Numbered from the stretch's first letter, positions 1 through 8,933 are shown. The stretch is 64,000 nucleotides of DNA from Allobaileyella intestinalis (GCF_009695865.1 NZ_VUNB01000001.1:186001-250000); one strand, 5' to 3'. Notes: generated by a model from the sequence alone, not told the origin. Numbers and translations are program-made.

Positions 1-207
1 CCGGTGGATCCGAGGATTACCGGATGGTGGAAGGGAATGGAGGACTTCCTGGATTACTGCACTGGAGATGTGCTGGTACCTATGCACGGCTTCGGAGATT
101 ACTCAATGGCCGGAAAACTGCGGGAGCGCATGGAGCGCCAGGGAAATGAAGAAAATAAAAAAAAGCTGCTGGATGTTTCACATCCGGGGCAGCAGTGGGA
201 GCTGTAA
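1..207 (+). CDS. MBL-fold metallohydrolase, C-terminal fragment (gene runs off the left edge)
   Basis: The reading frame is open from base 1 and stops at a TAA at 205-207, leaving the last 68 residues of a longer protein. The visible part has VDPR near the start and a hydrophobic strand followed by PMH (VLVPMHGFGDY). This resembles the C-terminal region of UlaG-like metallo-beta-lactamase-fold hydrolases, in which the terminal histidine helps bind the second metal. The catalytic HxHxDH region would lie outside the window, so the substrate cannot be named. The stop codon sits inside the loop of a rho-independent terminator, so this is the last gene of its transcript. The family call rests on a short motif and is moderate. 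Confidence 0.55.
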   Translation, partial: PVDPRITGWWKGMEDFLDYCTGDVLVPMHGFGDYSMAGKLRERMERQGNEENKKKLLDVSHPGQQWEL

Positions 208-1082
208 GCTCCTTTTTTTTTTGATGGCCATGGGCCATAATCAATAAATATCAAATCCCGTGGAACTGTCATCTTTAGACGAACACGGCCTGGACCAGGA
301 ACATGTAGAGAATCGTTCCAAGGGCCATAGACAGCATCATGTTCTGTTTCCGGATGGCTTCCGCCATTTGTTTTGTCTTCAAGTTTTCTCCTGAGCAGTG
401 TCAGGGCCAGCAGGACCAGCAAAAGAGCCGGAACGATAAAGTGATCTGCTCCGAATACCAGAAGGGCTGCAGCAGATGCCAGTATTCCGATGATCTCGCT
501 GATGTGATCGCAGACAAATCCCTTTTTTTTCTTGCTGTCCTGGAGCCACTGGTTCATGAAGATGGTCACGAACATGGCGGTCATCACGAAGTCCAGTCCT
601 TTTGTGTTGAAGGTGATGAAATTGCCGGCAAGGGCTCCAAGAGCGGCTCCGCACACCCAGTAGCACTGATCCAGCAGTGAGACCCAGAAGTAGAACCAGC
701 CTCTGTCCACACCCTCAGGAATCTTTGCCACGTAGTTCACCGCAAAAGTCTCGTCGCTTGTGGTAAAAATGAGATAGAACTTCTTCCATCCTGTGTTTTT
801 GTATTTATCCAGCATGGACAGCCCGTAAAACAGGTGGCGTGATCCTACAGCAATGGCCGTGATGAAGGCTGCAGCGGGGTTGAAAGACGAAATGAGTATT
901 CCCGTCAGAAGGAACTCCATGGAGCCGGTGTAGACTACTGCTGCCGTTAGAACAGGTAAAAACGAGGGCATACCCTTGGAGACCATCAGGACTCCGTAGG
1001 TTATGCCCAGAAAAACATATCCCGCCATGACCGGCAGTGTAAGGGGAAAGGCTCTTTTCAGAGCAGCTGTTGGTGTATTCAT
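99..1082 (-). CDS. azlC: AzlC-family branched-chain amino acid exporter large subunit, with an aberrant C-terminal read-through
   Basis: AzlC is the large membrane subunit of the AzlCD branched-chain amino-acid exporter. Residues 1 to about 240 look like a complete AzlC: a hydrophobic start with FPLTLPVMAGYVFLGITYG, the GSRHLFYGLS motif, SDETFA, and several membrane helices ending in LLRRKLED. Family members are about 230-250 residues; this frame runs to 327. The last ~80 residues are low-hydrophobicity and antisense to the neighbouring MBL gene and its terminator, so they look like frame overrun, not protein design. The start ATG follows the tex stop with no gap (TAGATG), so the two are co-transcribed and probably translationally coupled. 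The expected AzlD partner survives only as an out-of-frame remnant, so function is doubtful. Confidence 0.8.
   Translation of the reverse strand: MNTPTAALKRAFPLTLPVMAGYVFLGITYGVLMVSKGMPSFLPVLTAAVVYTGSMEFLLTGILISSFNPAAAFITAIAVGSRHLFYGLSMLDKYKNTGWKKFYLIFTTSDETFAVNYVAKIPEGVDRGWFYFWVSLLDQCYWVCGAALGALAGNFITFNTKGLDFVMTAMFVTIFMNQWLQDSKKKKGFVCDHISEIIGILASAAALLVFGADHFIVPALLLVLLALTLLRRKLEDKTNGGSHPETEHDAVYGPWNDSLHVPGPGRVRLKMTVPRDLIFIDYGPWPSKKKGAYSSHCCPGCETSSSFFLFSSFPWRSMRSRSFPAIE
198..222 (+). terminator. Rho-independent terminator overlapping the stop codon of the MBL-fold gene
   Basis: GGAGCT (198-203), loop GTA, AGCTCC (207-212), then ten T residues. The TAA stop spans the loop. The hairpin serves the plus strand; in the minus direction there is no T-run. 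Confidence 0.85.
275..367 (-). pseudogene. azlD: azlD remnant: last ~26 codons of the branched-chain amino-acid exporter small subunit
   Basis: In a different minus-strand frame from azlC, a 30-codon stretch reads RKQNMMLSMALGTILYMFLV and continues to a TAA at 277-275. This matches the conserved C-terminus of AzlD (kRNtLLSIaaGTicYMaLVQlvF). AzlD is normally about 105-110 residues and its start lies at or over the azlC stop. Here only the final helix is left, directly after the expected azlC C-terminus. The simplest reading is an internal deletion that removed about 80 N-terminal codons. With AzlD gone, the AzlCD exporter is unlikely to work. Confidence 0.7.
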
Positions 1083-3467
1083 CTAGTGTTTCTTTCCGAA
1101 TTTCGCCAGAAGCTTTGCGTTGGCATCTGCCAGGCTGGAAGATCCCTGGTCATTATTGCTCTTCCTATGGCCGTTTCCGCCATTGCCGCCAGCGCTGCGG
1201 CCGCAGTTATTCCTTTTTCCGGATCCTCTGTTCTGACTTCTGCCCTGACCTCTGTTTCTATTCTTCCTCTCGGCCTCCCGCTGAGTGAGCTCCTCTGGAG
1301 AAAGGAGGCTCAGGCCCACGCGCTCCTTTTCCTTGTCAATCTCAACGACCCAGACCTTGATCACGTCGCCTACAGACAGGATGGTGGAAGGATCCTCTAC
1401 TCTCTGTCGGCTCATGCGTGTGATGTGAACCAGTCCATCAGAATGAAGGCCGATGTCCACAAAGGCGCCGAAGGCCACCACGTTCCTCACCGTGCCGTAG
1501 AGTTCGTCTCCTATCTGAAGATCGTCGATCTCCAGGACGTCGCTCTTCAGAAGGGCTCCATCAAACTGATCTCTGTAGTCCCTGAGAGGGGTGCGGATGG
1601 CATCTTCAATGTCCTTAAGTGTGTAGCTGTCGATTCCCAGACCGCTCACAGCTTCCTCTGGGAAAACCGCATCTTCCTGGCCCAGACTCTGGATGCCGCA
1701 GGCTTTCATGACCTTGCGGGCGTCGTCATAGCTTTCAGGATGGATGGAAGTCTGGTCAAGAGGTTCGTCACCGTTGATAATCCGCAGGAATCCGGCACAC
1801 TGGGTGAACGCCTTTGGACCAAGCTTCTTTACCTTGAGGAGCTGCTTTCTGTTGGTGAAGGCTCCGTTTTCGTTCCTGTAGTTTACGATCTCCTGGGCGA
1901 TTCCCGCGTTCAGTCCGGAGATGTGCTTCAGAAGGGCAGGGGAGGCGGTGTTCAGATCTGCACCCACTCTGTTGACCACCTTCATGGTGGCTTCATCAAG
2001 CCTTTCCGTCAGAGCTTTCTCCGGCAGGTCGTGCTGGTACTGTCCCACGCCGATGGACCTTGGATCGATTTTTATCAGCTCAGGCAGGGGGTCCAGAAGG
2101 CGGCGGCCGATGCTGACAGCAGAACGCTCTTCAACTGGCATGTCCGGAAATTCCTTTCTGGCATCTTCCTGAGCACTCCATACAGAGGCACCTGCCTCGG
2201 AAACGATGGCATAGCTCAGATCCAGATCATTTTCTTTAATCAGGTCGGACACAAGACTCTCGCTTTCACGGGATGCAGTGCCGTTTCCGATGGCAACAAT
2301 CTTTACATCGTATTTTCTGATGAGCTGAAGCAGCCTCTCCTTGCTGGATTCCAGGCCGCCCTTGCCCTTGAAAGGAAAAATCTTGTCAACTGTAAGCATC
2401 TTGCCGGTCTCGTCCAGAACAGCCAGCTTGCATCCGTTGGCGTAACCCGGGTCGAAGGCCAGAACCACACGGCCCTTAATTGGCGGCTGGGACAGGAGGC
2501 TTTCCAGGTTAGAGGAAAATACCTCGATGGAGCTGGCACAGGCTCTGTCCGTCAGGTCTCTTCGAATTTCGTTTTCTATGCTTGGAAAAAGAAGTCTCTT
2601 GCAGCCGTCTGCTGCGGCCCGGGAGATCTCTGTTACCGGTGAGATGGTGTCTTCATCTCCCGGGAAGGCAGGAAGCTCCAGGGAGTCTGGTGTGTATTGA
2701 CCGAGAAGAGACTGGCAGGCCTTTAGAGACAGGCTGTCCCTGTCATAGGAAAAGGATACTGTAATAACCTTCTCCTTCTCAGCTCTGTTGATGGCCATGA
2801 TCCTGTGATCTGCCAGAGATGTTACAGCCTCTGTCCGGTCGTAGTACATTTCGTAGGTCTTCTTCGGATCTTCAGCGTCTTTTTTCTTAGATGTGACCAG
2901 AGAGCCATGTTTGTTTATGTGTTCCTTGAAGCTCCACCTGAGTTTTGCGTCATCAGACACCTGCTCGGCGATAATGTCCTCTGCACCCTGGAGGGCTTCC
3001 TGCCAGGTTTCCACCTGGTCGCTGAGAAATTCTTCAGCTTTTGCTCTCACGTCTCCATATCTGCTTTGAGAAAGATCCAGAAGCCACTGAGCCAGGGGCT
3101 GAAGTCCCTTCTTTATAGCCATGCCGGCTCTGGTTTTCTTCTTTTCTTTGTATGGCCTGTAAAGATCTTCCACCTGAGAAAGTTTTGAGCAGGCCCTGAT
3201 ATCGGCCTCAATCTCCGGAGTGAGCTTTCCCTGCTGGCTGATAATCTCTATTACCGCATCTTTTCGCTCCTGAAGGTTGATTCCATATTTATATTGTTTT
3301 TCTATAAAAAGAATCTGCTCTTCATCCATGCCTCCCGTAGCTTCTTTACGGTAACGTGCGATGAAAGGAACTGTATTTCCCTCTTCCAGGAGAGCAAGAG
3401 TGCTGGAAGCTGCAGCCTCTGGCACCTTCAGTTCTTTTGAAATTTCACTGATCAGTTTGATGTCCAT
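1083..3467 (-). CDS. tex: Tex-family transcription accessory / S1 RNA-binding protein
   Basis: 794 residues, the usual Tex length. In order: the helical Tex N-terminal domain (about 1-190, with VPFIARYRKEATGG), a YqgF-like RNase-H-fold domain (about 325-450, with AFDPGYANGCKLAVLD), helix-hairpin-helix repeats (about 490-560, with VNRVGADLNTASPALLKHISG), and an S1 domain (about 650-720, with GTVRNVVAFGAFVDIGLHSDGLVH). A basic Asn/Gly/Arg-rich tail follows. Tex binds nucleic acid in the cytoplasm and is linked to transcription and RNA decay. AGAGGTC lies 2 nt before the ATG. It is first in a two-gene operon with azlC. A 518-codon plus-strand frame lies antisense to it and is taken as a shadow. 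Confidence 0.95.
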   Translation of the reverse strand: MDIKLISEISKELKVPEAAASSTLALLEEGNTVPFIARYRKEATGGMDEEQILFIEKQYKYGINLQERKDAVIEIISQQGKLTPEIEADIRACSKLSQVEDLYRPYKEKKKTRAGMAIKKGLQPLAQWLLDLSQSRYGDVRAKAEEFLSDQVETWQEALQGAEDIIAEQVSDDAKLRWSFKEHINKHGSLVTSKKKDAEDPKKTYEMYYDRTEAVTSLADHRIMAINRAEKEKVITVSFSYDRDSLSLKACQSLLGQYTPDSLELPAFPGDEDTISPVTEISRAAADGCKRLLFPSIENEIRRDLTDRACASSIEVFSSNLESLLSQPPIKGRVVLAFDPGYANGCKLAVLDETGKMLTVDKIFPFKGKGGLESSKERLLQLIRKYDVKIVAIGNGTASRESESLVSDLIKENDLDLSYAIVSEAGASVWSAQEDARKEFPDMPVEERSAVSIGRRLLDPLPELIKIDPRSIGVGQYQHDLPEKALTERLDEATMKVVNRVGADLNTASPALLKHISGLNAGIAQEIVNYRNENGAFTNRKQLLKVKKLGPKAFTQCAGFLRIINGDEPLDQTSIHPESYDDARKVMKACGIQSLGQEDAVFPEEAVSGLGIDSYTLKDIEDAIRTPLRDYRDQFDGALLKSDVLEIDDLQIGDELYGTVRNVVAFGAFVDIGLHSDGLVHITRMSRQRVEDPSTILSVGDVIKVWVVEIDKEKERVGLSLLSPEELTQREAERKNRNRGQGRSQNRGSGKRNNCGRSAGGNGGNGHRKSNNDQGSSSLADANAKLLAKFGKKH

Positions 3468-3772
3468 TTGACCTCTGTTTCGTTCTTATAAAAATAATGA
3501 TAACGTATTTCTGCACGCTGCAGACATGGATATTATTTTATCCGCAGAAGGCCTCAGTTGCAAATAATCATGATGAAAGTATACCGAAAAGTACTGATAG
3601 ATAGATGAGCATGTAAAAAGGCCATATAATGTATAAATACTAATTAAAATACAAAAAATGCCTGATTCATGTGCATAAATACCAATAAAAATGGTAGTTT
3701 TATAAATGTCAATCTTTCAAATTTTGAATATTTAGTTTAAAATGATTCCATTCATATAAGCAAAGGCGGTCT
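3468..3772. other. AT-rich divergent intergenic region
   Basis: About 305 bases between tex (minus) and the methyltransferase/GH3 operon (plus), clearly more AT-rich than the flanking genes. It must hold two divergent promoters. For the plus strand, TTTCAA and TAAAAT separated by 17 bases near 3713-3745 are a weak candidate. No hairpin terminator, repeat or RNA gene was recognised. Confidence 0.4.
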
Positions 3773-4345
3773 GTGGGGAGAATGGCGGTGAAATATCTTT
3801 ATCTGACAGGAATGGCTTCGTTCCTTTTGTTTGTGATAAACGACATCAATCAGATCAGAGATAATAAGTCGGTTTTCAGACTCCTGTTTCCAGCAGGAGC
3901 TGCCAGCCTTTGTTATGTTTCCGTAAAAATAGGAATAATTTGGGGGAGCCCGGCAAGCCTTGGAAGTTTAAGGGGTCTGGCAGCTGTTGGAGCGTTGTTA
4001 TCAGGAGGGCTGATGATTTACGCTCTTTTTTTCGCCATCCCGGCAGGAGAGGCGTATTTGAAAGGTTCCGGACAGAAACTGTGTACCAGCGGGCTATACG
4101 GAATATGCCGTCATCCCGGTGTATGGGGCTTCGGTGGAATTTATTTTTTTTCATCTATATGGCTTAAATCGGCAGAGGTGCTTTATGCAGGACTGATCTT
4201 CACAGCCTGCAACATTGCATATTCCTGGTTTCAGGATAAAAAAATATTTCCTCTATTGTTTGAGGGTTACGACGATTACAGGAAGACTGTTCCCTTCCTT
4301 ATACCAGGAACAGGCCGCAAAAGGCAGGACGGTAATAGCAGATAA
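3773..4345 (+). CDS. ICMT/PEMT-like integral membrane methyltransferase family protein
   Basis: 190 residues with about five hydrophobic helices. The C-terminal half carries the isoprenylcysteine carboxyl methyltransferase / phospholipid methyltransferase signature: LYGICRHPGVWGFGG with Arg113-His114-Pro115, then FEGYDDYRKTVPFLIP with Glu164, Tyr166 and Tyr169. In this family these residues line the S-adenosylmethionine site in the membrane. The substrate is unknown. The GTG at 3773 has AAAGGCGG a few bases upstream; the ATG at 3782 has GGGGAG almost touching it, so the start is uncertain by three codons. It is first in an operon with a GH3-family enzyme (22-bp gap) and a GGDEF/HD-GYP protein, which hints at modification of an acyl or prenyl-type small molecule. 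That link is inferred. Confidence 0.7.
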   Translation: MGRMAVKYLYLTGMASFLLFVINDINQIRDNKSVFRLLFPAGAASLCYVSVKIGIIWGSPASLGSLRGLAAVGALLSGGLMIYALFFAIPAGEAYLKGSGQKLCTSGLYGICRHPGVWGFGGIYFFSSIWLKSAEVLYAGLIFTACNIAYSWFQDKKIFPLLFEGYDDYRKTVPFLIPGTGRKRQDGNSR

Positions 4346-4366
4346 CATCAGCTTTGGGAGAAAGAA

Positions 4367-6010
4367 ATGAGAAGAGGAGATGACAATTCCAGCTTGAGAT
4401 ATGCAGACAAACTGGAAAAACAGCACGAACTGAATCTCTGGGGTGAATATTGCGGTTTTCTTGACCTGGATCCCGGCCGTTTTCAGATGATCCAGGAAAG
4501 GCTGATGGAAGAACAGATCAGTCTCTGGTCTGCCAGCGGACTGGGACAGAGCATACTCAGGGGAAAGAAACCCCGGACCATTCAGGAGTTCCGTAAAATG
4601 GTGCCTCTCACCAGATATGAGGATTATGCAGATATTCTCCTTAATCACAGAACTGATATGCTGCCAGCTCCGCCTGTAATATGGCTTGAAACCACCTGGG
4701 AAGGTGGCCGTCATCCCGTTAAGACTGCTCCTTATACAAAGGACATGATTGAGTCCATTGACAGGAACATGCTGGCCTTAATGACCATCGCCTCTTCTGA
4801 TGAGCCAAATGAATCACTGCTGAGGGATGGAGACAGAATGCTTTTCGGCCTTGCTCCTCTGCCTTATGTTACAGGACTTTTTCCTCATATTCTCGAGAAG
4901 GAAATCGACTTTAATTTTCTTCCGCCGGTTCGTACGGCAAATGCCATGAGCTTTGGAAAGAGAAATAAAGAAGGCTTCAGAATGGGGCTGGAATCTGGTA
5001 TTGATGGTTTTTTCGGCATGACCAGCGTCATAGCCTACATGACGGAGTCCTTCAGCAAAGCCTCTGAAGGCAGCAGCGGAGGCTCATCTGCTGTCAGGAA
5101 GCTGTTTTCCATGTCTCCTTCCATGGCTCTCAGGTTTATCAGAGCCAGGAAGGTTTGTCAGAAGGAAAACAGGCCTATGGTACCTGGAGATATTTTTGAC
5201 TTGAAGGCCCTTGTATGCGCAGGTACAGATACAAGGTGCTACAAGGAGTTTCTGGAAAAAACATGGGGAAAGACTCCTCACGAGATCTTCGCAGGCACGG
5301 AAATGTCCCTGCTCTGCACCGAAACATATTCTCACCACGGAATGGTCTTTTTCCCGGACAGCTGCTTCCCGGAATTCATCACAGAGGAAGATTCCCTGCG
5401 CTCACAGAGAGAACCCGGCTATGAGCCTGAGACCCTTCTGCTAAGTGAACTGAAGGAAGGTCACAACTATGAACTGGTGATTACCAGCCTGAAGGGGGGC
5501 GCCTTCGCCAGATACAGGGTAGGGGACATGTTCAGGGCTGTCCGCATGAACGGGGACAATACTACAAAACTCCCTCTGGTTCAGTACATAGACCGGGTGA
5601 ACAATGTTATAGATATTGCCGGATTTACAAGGATTACGGAAAATTCCATTGGAGACGCCATCAGGCTCTCCCGTCTTCCTGTGGTCCACTGCACTGCAGC
5701 AAAGGAGTGGGTTGATGGGAAAAAGCCATTCCTTCATCTTTATCTGGAAATCGATCCGGCTTCGGTGGATTCGGCTGCCATCAGTGCTCAGGTACTGAGA
5801 GAGCATCTGAAGGTATATTTTAAATTCATGGACACAGACTACGACGACCTGGAGAAAATGCTGGGAATTGATCCTCTGAAAATAACACTTCTCAAGTGCG
5901 GCTCTTTTAATCAGATAATCAAGGAAACAGGCAGGGAAATTCCTGCCATCAATCCGGGAAAACATCTGATCAACAAACTGGTTTCATTCGGCACTATGGG
6001 AGAAAGGTAA
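4367..6010 (+). CDS. GH3-family acyl-adenylate-forming protein
   Basis: 547 residues, typical for GH3. The N-terminal PLTRYEDYADILLN (about 80-93) matches the GH3 signature. The centre carries AGTEMSLLCTETYSHHGMVF followed by FPEFI (about 305-335), at the position of the GH3 acyl-acid/AMP site. The motif LKEGHNYELVITSLKGGAFA then RYRVGDMF (about 370-395) is diagnostic. Plant GH3 enzymes adenylate carboxylic acids and join them to amino acids; bacterial members are mostly uncharacterised. The usual TSGTTG phosphate-binding loop is replaced by TTWEGGRHPVKTAPYT (109-124), so ATP handling may be altered. GGGAGAAAG precedes the ATG. It lies 22 bp after the ICMT-like gene and 4 bp before the HD-GYP gene, so all three are one operon. 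Confidence 0.8.
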   Translation: MRRGDDNSSLRYADKLEKQHELNLWGEYCGFLDLDPGRFQMIQERLMEEQISLWSASGLGQSILRGKKPRTIQEFRKMVPLTRYEDYADILLNHRTDMLPAPPVIWLETTWEGGRHPVKTAPYTKDMIESIDRNMLALMTIASSDEPNESLLRDGDRMLFGLAPLPYVTGLFPHILEKEIDFNFLPPVRTANAMSFGKRNKEGFRMGLESGIDGFFGMTSVIAYMTESFSKASEGSSGGSSAVRKLFSMSPSMALRFIRARKVCQKENRPMVPGDIFDLKALVCAGTDTRCYKEFLEKTWGKTPHEIFAGTEMSLLCTETYSHHGMVFFPDSCFPEFITEEDSLRSQREPGYEPETLLLSELKEGHNYELVITSLKGGAFARYRVGDMFRAVRMNGDNTTKLPLVQYIDRVNNVIDIAGFTRITENSIGDAIRLSRLPVVHCTAAKEWVDGKKPFLHLYLEIDPASVDSAAISAQVLREHLKVYFKFMDTDYDDLEKMLGIDPLKITLLKCGSFNQIIKETGREIPAINPGKHLINKLVSFGTMGER

Positions 6011-6014
6011 GATT

Positions 6015-8705
6015 ATGACAAGGGTTCCATACATCTGGATCCCGGGCATGGCGGTATTTATATATCTTTATCTTTTTATCGCATTCTGCTCGGCAGAAAA
6101 AAACAAAATACTAAAAGCGTTCATGAGGTATCTGATAGTTTTGATACTGTGGACCGGCGGATCAGCTCTTATGAGAGCGGAATTCTGGCCCGGGTATCTG
6201 TTCTGGTATCAGATATCTTTTCTTACCCTTCTGACGCTGCCCTTTACCTTTTATGATTTCGTTTATCATTATTCAGGAAAGGGACTGAAAAAATTCAACG
6301 CTGCCCTCAAGATATTATTGCCAGTCTATCTTTTCCTGGCTTACAAGCAGCTTTTCCTGAAAGTTCCGGAGAAGATGGTAAGCAGCGGTGACCGGATAAT
6401 ATTCAGATACTATGCCGACTGGAAAATAGTATTTCCAGTTGTGTTATCCCTGATGCTGATTATTATCAGTATCGCAATTATGCTGAAATCCGTATCCGGG
6501 AAGGGTTCCAGATACAGGAAGGAATACCTGAGGAGCGAGGCAATACTCATTCTGGCCGGTGGATTCATTCTGGTAATCGGAAACGTACTGTCTGTACTGC
6601 CAGGGAATATTTTCCCCTTTGACACATTGGCTGGAATTATTAACGCTTCGCTGATATTCATGGCTCTGAAAAAAAGAAGAGCCTTCAAGCTGAGGCTTCT
6701 CTGGTCGCCGTCGGTGGTGATGTTCGGCACAGTAATTCTGTCCACAGCCATGATGTCCTGCGGGGTAAACAGCATCTTCGAATTTGTGAAAAAAATTGAA
6801 GGTAACAGTAAAACAAGCCTGGCCATTACCGGGATGATATTCGTACTAATCGTCTTTCTTGTGTCATATATTGCTTACCACGCAATAAGAAAAATCACTT
6901 TGAGAAAGGAACAGGCAGACAATGAAAGGTTCAGCCGGTTCAGCCAGGATATCTCCAGGAGCCTGGACGTTAACAAGATAATGGAGAAGACCTGCGATAT
7001 TCTCCGGGAAAGCCTCGGGGTATGGAGAGTTTCTATTTTCCGCCTGGATCACGACGAAGGAAAGTATGTAATGGACTATGCCTCAAATCCCCTGGACAAA
7101 AGGAACATTTCCATTGAAGCAGACGCCCCTTATATCGAATATATTGCAAAGGGGGACGTGTGCCTCAGGCTAAGTGATTTCAAGCGTTCTGTGGCCTACA
7201 GATCCATGTGGACACAGGAAAAGGAAATGCTGGAGGAGCTGGGTGTGGAGTGCATAACAGCCCTCCGGAACAACGACGAGCTGGTAGGAATCATCCTGAT
7301 CGGGAAGAAAAACAACGGAGCACCTTACTCCTATGACGACATATTATTCATAGAATCTGTACAATCAGTTGCCAGCATCGCCCTGAACAACGCAATACTT
7401 TACGGTGAAGCTCAGCGGCGGGCTGACATGGATCCTCAGCTGGACATGCTTAACAGAACTGCCTTCCTGCGAAACATGGAGGAAGCCATTGCCCAGTGCA
7501 GGGGAGATCAGCTGTCGTACATGGAAATAAGCGTTGACGACCTGCGCCTTTACAATGAGCTGTACGGAATGGCCCACGGTGACAAAGTCCTTCAGCTGGT
7601 TTCCACTATTATTAAAAAAACTGTTCCAAGAGGCGTATTCTGCGGCCGCCTGGCGGGGAAGGAGTTCGGCATCTGCATGCCCCACAGACCTCAGATGGAA
7701 GCTGTGAAGCTGGCTGAAAACATAAGAGAGCAACTGGACAGAAGTGATCCGGAGCAGGACGGAATCAAGAGGAAAAAAATCACCTTTACTGCAGGAATCT
7801 GTTCAATGCCTTACGGAGCAACTACCATGAAGGAGCTTCAGACAAATGTTAACATGGAGATCCATCATGGAAAGAAGCTGGGTAAAAACAGGATAATGAC
7901 CTATAGTGACGGCATGGCAGATCTCACGGAGGAATCCTGGTTCAGGAACAGCAAAATCAATGGTGCTGCCGCTCCTGACCACGGGGTAAAAAAAGATGAA
8001 CCGGGCGTTTTACCTGGTCAAAGGGGAGGGCGTTATTCTTCCCTGGCAGAAGGAAAAACTCAGGGGATTGACGCAAAATCTCAGCCTGCGAAAATTATTT
8101 TTTCCAGAGAATATGAAGAGGTTGCACCTACAATCTACGCTCTCACAGCTGCCATAGACGCCAAGGATCACTATACTTTCAACCACAGCAGGAACGTGGC
8201 AGTTTATGCCATGACTCTCTCCAGGCATCTTAACCTGTCAGCAGAGCATCAGGAGCTGATCTATGAGGCAGGACTGCTCCACGACATTGGAAAAATTGCC
8301 ATCCCGGAGAGAATTCTTGGAAAACCCGGAAAACTGGATGATGAAGAATATGAGACCATGAAATCCCATGTCAACCATTCCATTGAGATTATCAGGCACC
8401 TGCCGAACCTGGACTATCTGATTCCGTCAGTAGTAGGTCATCACGAAAGGTGGGATGGTAAAGGTTATCCTAATGGACTGGCAGGGACGGACATTCCTGT
8501 TGGCGCCAGATGCCTGGCAATTGCAGATGCATTTGATGCCATGACATCGAAGAGATCCTATAAAGACGCCTTGTCGGTGGAATATGCGGCAGGAGAGATT
8601 TTGAGAAATGCGGGCACCCAGTTTGATCCGGACATGGCCCGGAAATTCGTGGCATTGATCAATGGGGGTGTAATATATCTGGAAATGGATGATGTGATTC
8701 AGTAG
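6015..8705 (+). CDS. Membrane 7TM-GAF-(degenerate GGDEF)-HD-GYP signalling protein
   Basis: 896 residues. Residues 1-225 hold about seven helices like the 7TM region of histidine kinases, followed by two more helices (235-290). A GAF domain follows (about 310-460), then a GGDEF-like domain (about 470-630) and HD-GYP (about 700-885). The GGDEF signature is AGKEF (547-551) and the metal/substrate region reads SVDDLRLYNELYG, so cyclase activity is probably lost. The HD-GYP domain looks intact (HDIGKIAIPE, HHERWDGKGYPNGL), so c-di-GMP hydrolysis is the expected output, possibly tuned by GTP bound to the GGDEF domain and a ligand on GAF. Starts 4 bp after the GH3 gene with AAAGG upstream; a terminator follows at 8775. 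Confidence 0.9.
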   Translation: MTRVPYIWIPGMAVFIYLYLFIAFCSAEKNKILKAFMRYLIVLILWTGGSALMRAEFWPGYLFWYQISFLTLLTLPFTFYDFVYHYSGKGLKKFNAALKILLPVYLFLAYKQLFLKVPEKMVSSGDRIIFRYYADWKIVFPVVLSLMLIIISIAIMLKSVSGKGSRYRKEYLRSEAILILAGGFILVIGNVLSVLPGNIFPFDTLAGIINASLIFMALKKRRAFKLRLLWSPSVVMFGTVILSTAMMSCGVNSIFEFVKKIEGNSKTSLAITGMIFVLIVFLVSYIAYHAIRKITLRKEQADNERFSRFSQDISRSLDVNKIMEKTCDILRESLGVWRVSIFRLDHDEGKYVMDYASNPLDKRNISIEADAPYIEYIAKGDVCLRLSDFKRSVAYRSMWTQEKEMLEELGVECITALRNNDELVGIILIGKKNNGAPYSYDDILFIESVQSVASIALNNAILYGEAQRRADMDPQLDMLNRTAFLRNMEEAIAQCRGDQLSYMEISVDDLRLYNELYGMAHGDKVLQLVSTIIKKTVPRGVFCGRLAGKEFGICMPHRPQMEAVKLAENIREQLDRSDPEQDGIKRKKITFTAGICSMPYGATTMKELQTNVNMEIHHGKKLGKNRIMTYSDGMADLTEESWFRNSKINGAAAPDHGVKKDEPGVLPGQRGGRYSSLAEGKTQGIDAKSQPAKIIFSREYEEVAPTIYALTAAIDAKDHYTFNHSRNVAVYAMTLSRHLNLSAEHQELIYEAGLLHDIGKIAIPERILGKPGKLDDEEYETMKSHVNHSIEIIRHLPNLDYLIPSVVGHHERWDGKGYPNGLAGTDIPVGARCLAIADAFDAMTSKRSYKDALSVEYAAGEILRNAGTQFDPDMARKFVALINGGVIYLEMDDVIQ

Positions 8706-8774
8706 GAGGGGATCCGGTAGAAGGAAGACAAAATAATAACAGAATCATAGCCAAATCATAGCAAAATCATAGGG

Positions 8775-8825
8775 GAGAGAGCTGTAAGGTGCCGGAAGAT
8801 GGCGCTGAAAAGGCTCTCTCTTTTG
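8775..8825 (+). terminator. Terminator of the ICMT/GH3/HD-GYP operon
   Basis: GAGAGAGC (8775-8782) pairs with GCTCTCTC (8813-8820), followed by TTTTGTTTT. The 30-nt loop holds a further partial stem. Just upstream are three imperfect copies of AATCATAG (about 8740-8771) of unknown meaning. Confidence 0.65.
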
Positions 8826-8897
8826 TTTTGCCTACAGAATGTTTGTGAAACAACATTAACATTATACGAAAAACTTATATCTATAAAACAAAAACTG

Positions 8898-8927
8898 TTG
8901 ACAGGTATACATTGTACGTGGTATAGT
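8898..8927 (+). promoter_or_regulatory. SigmaA-type promoter for the AGCS symporter gene
   Basis: TTGACA (8898-8903), 18-bp spacer, TATAGT (8922-8927). This puts the transcript start near 8934 and gives a leader of about 140 nt before the symporter ATG. Confidence 0.7.
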
Positions 8928-8933
8928 ACACAA

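Noticed and set aside
1086-2642. 518-codon plus-strand frame antisense to tex
   Set aside because: tex on the minus strand has all its domains and a ribosome site; the antisense frame has no recognisable protein features.
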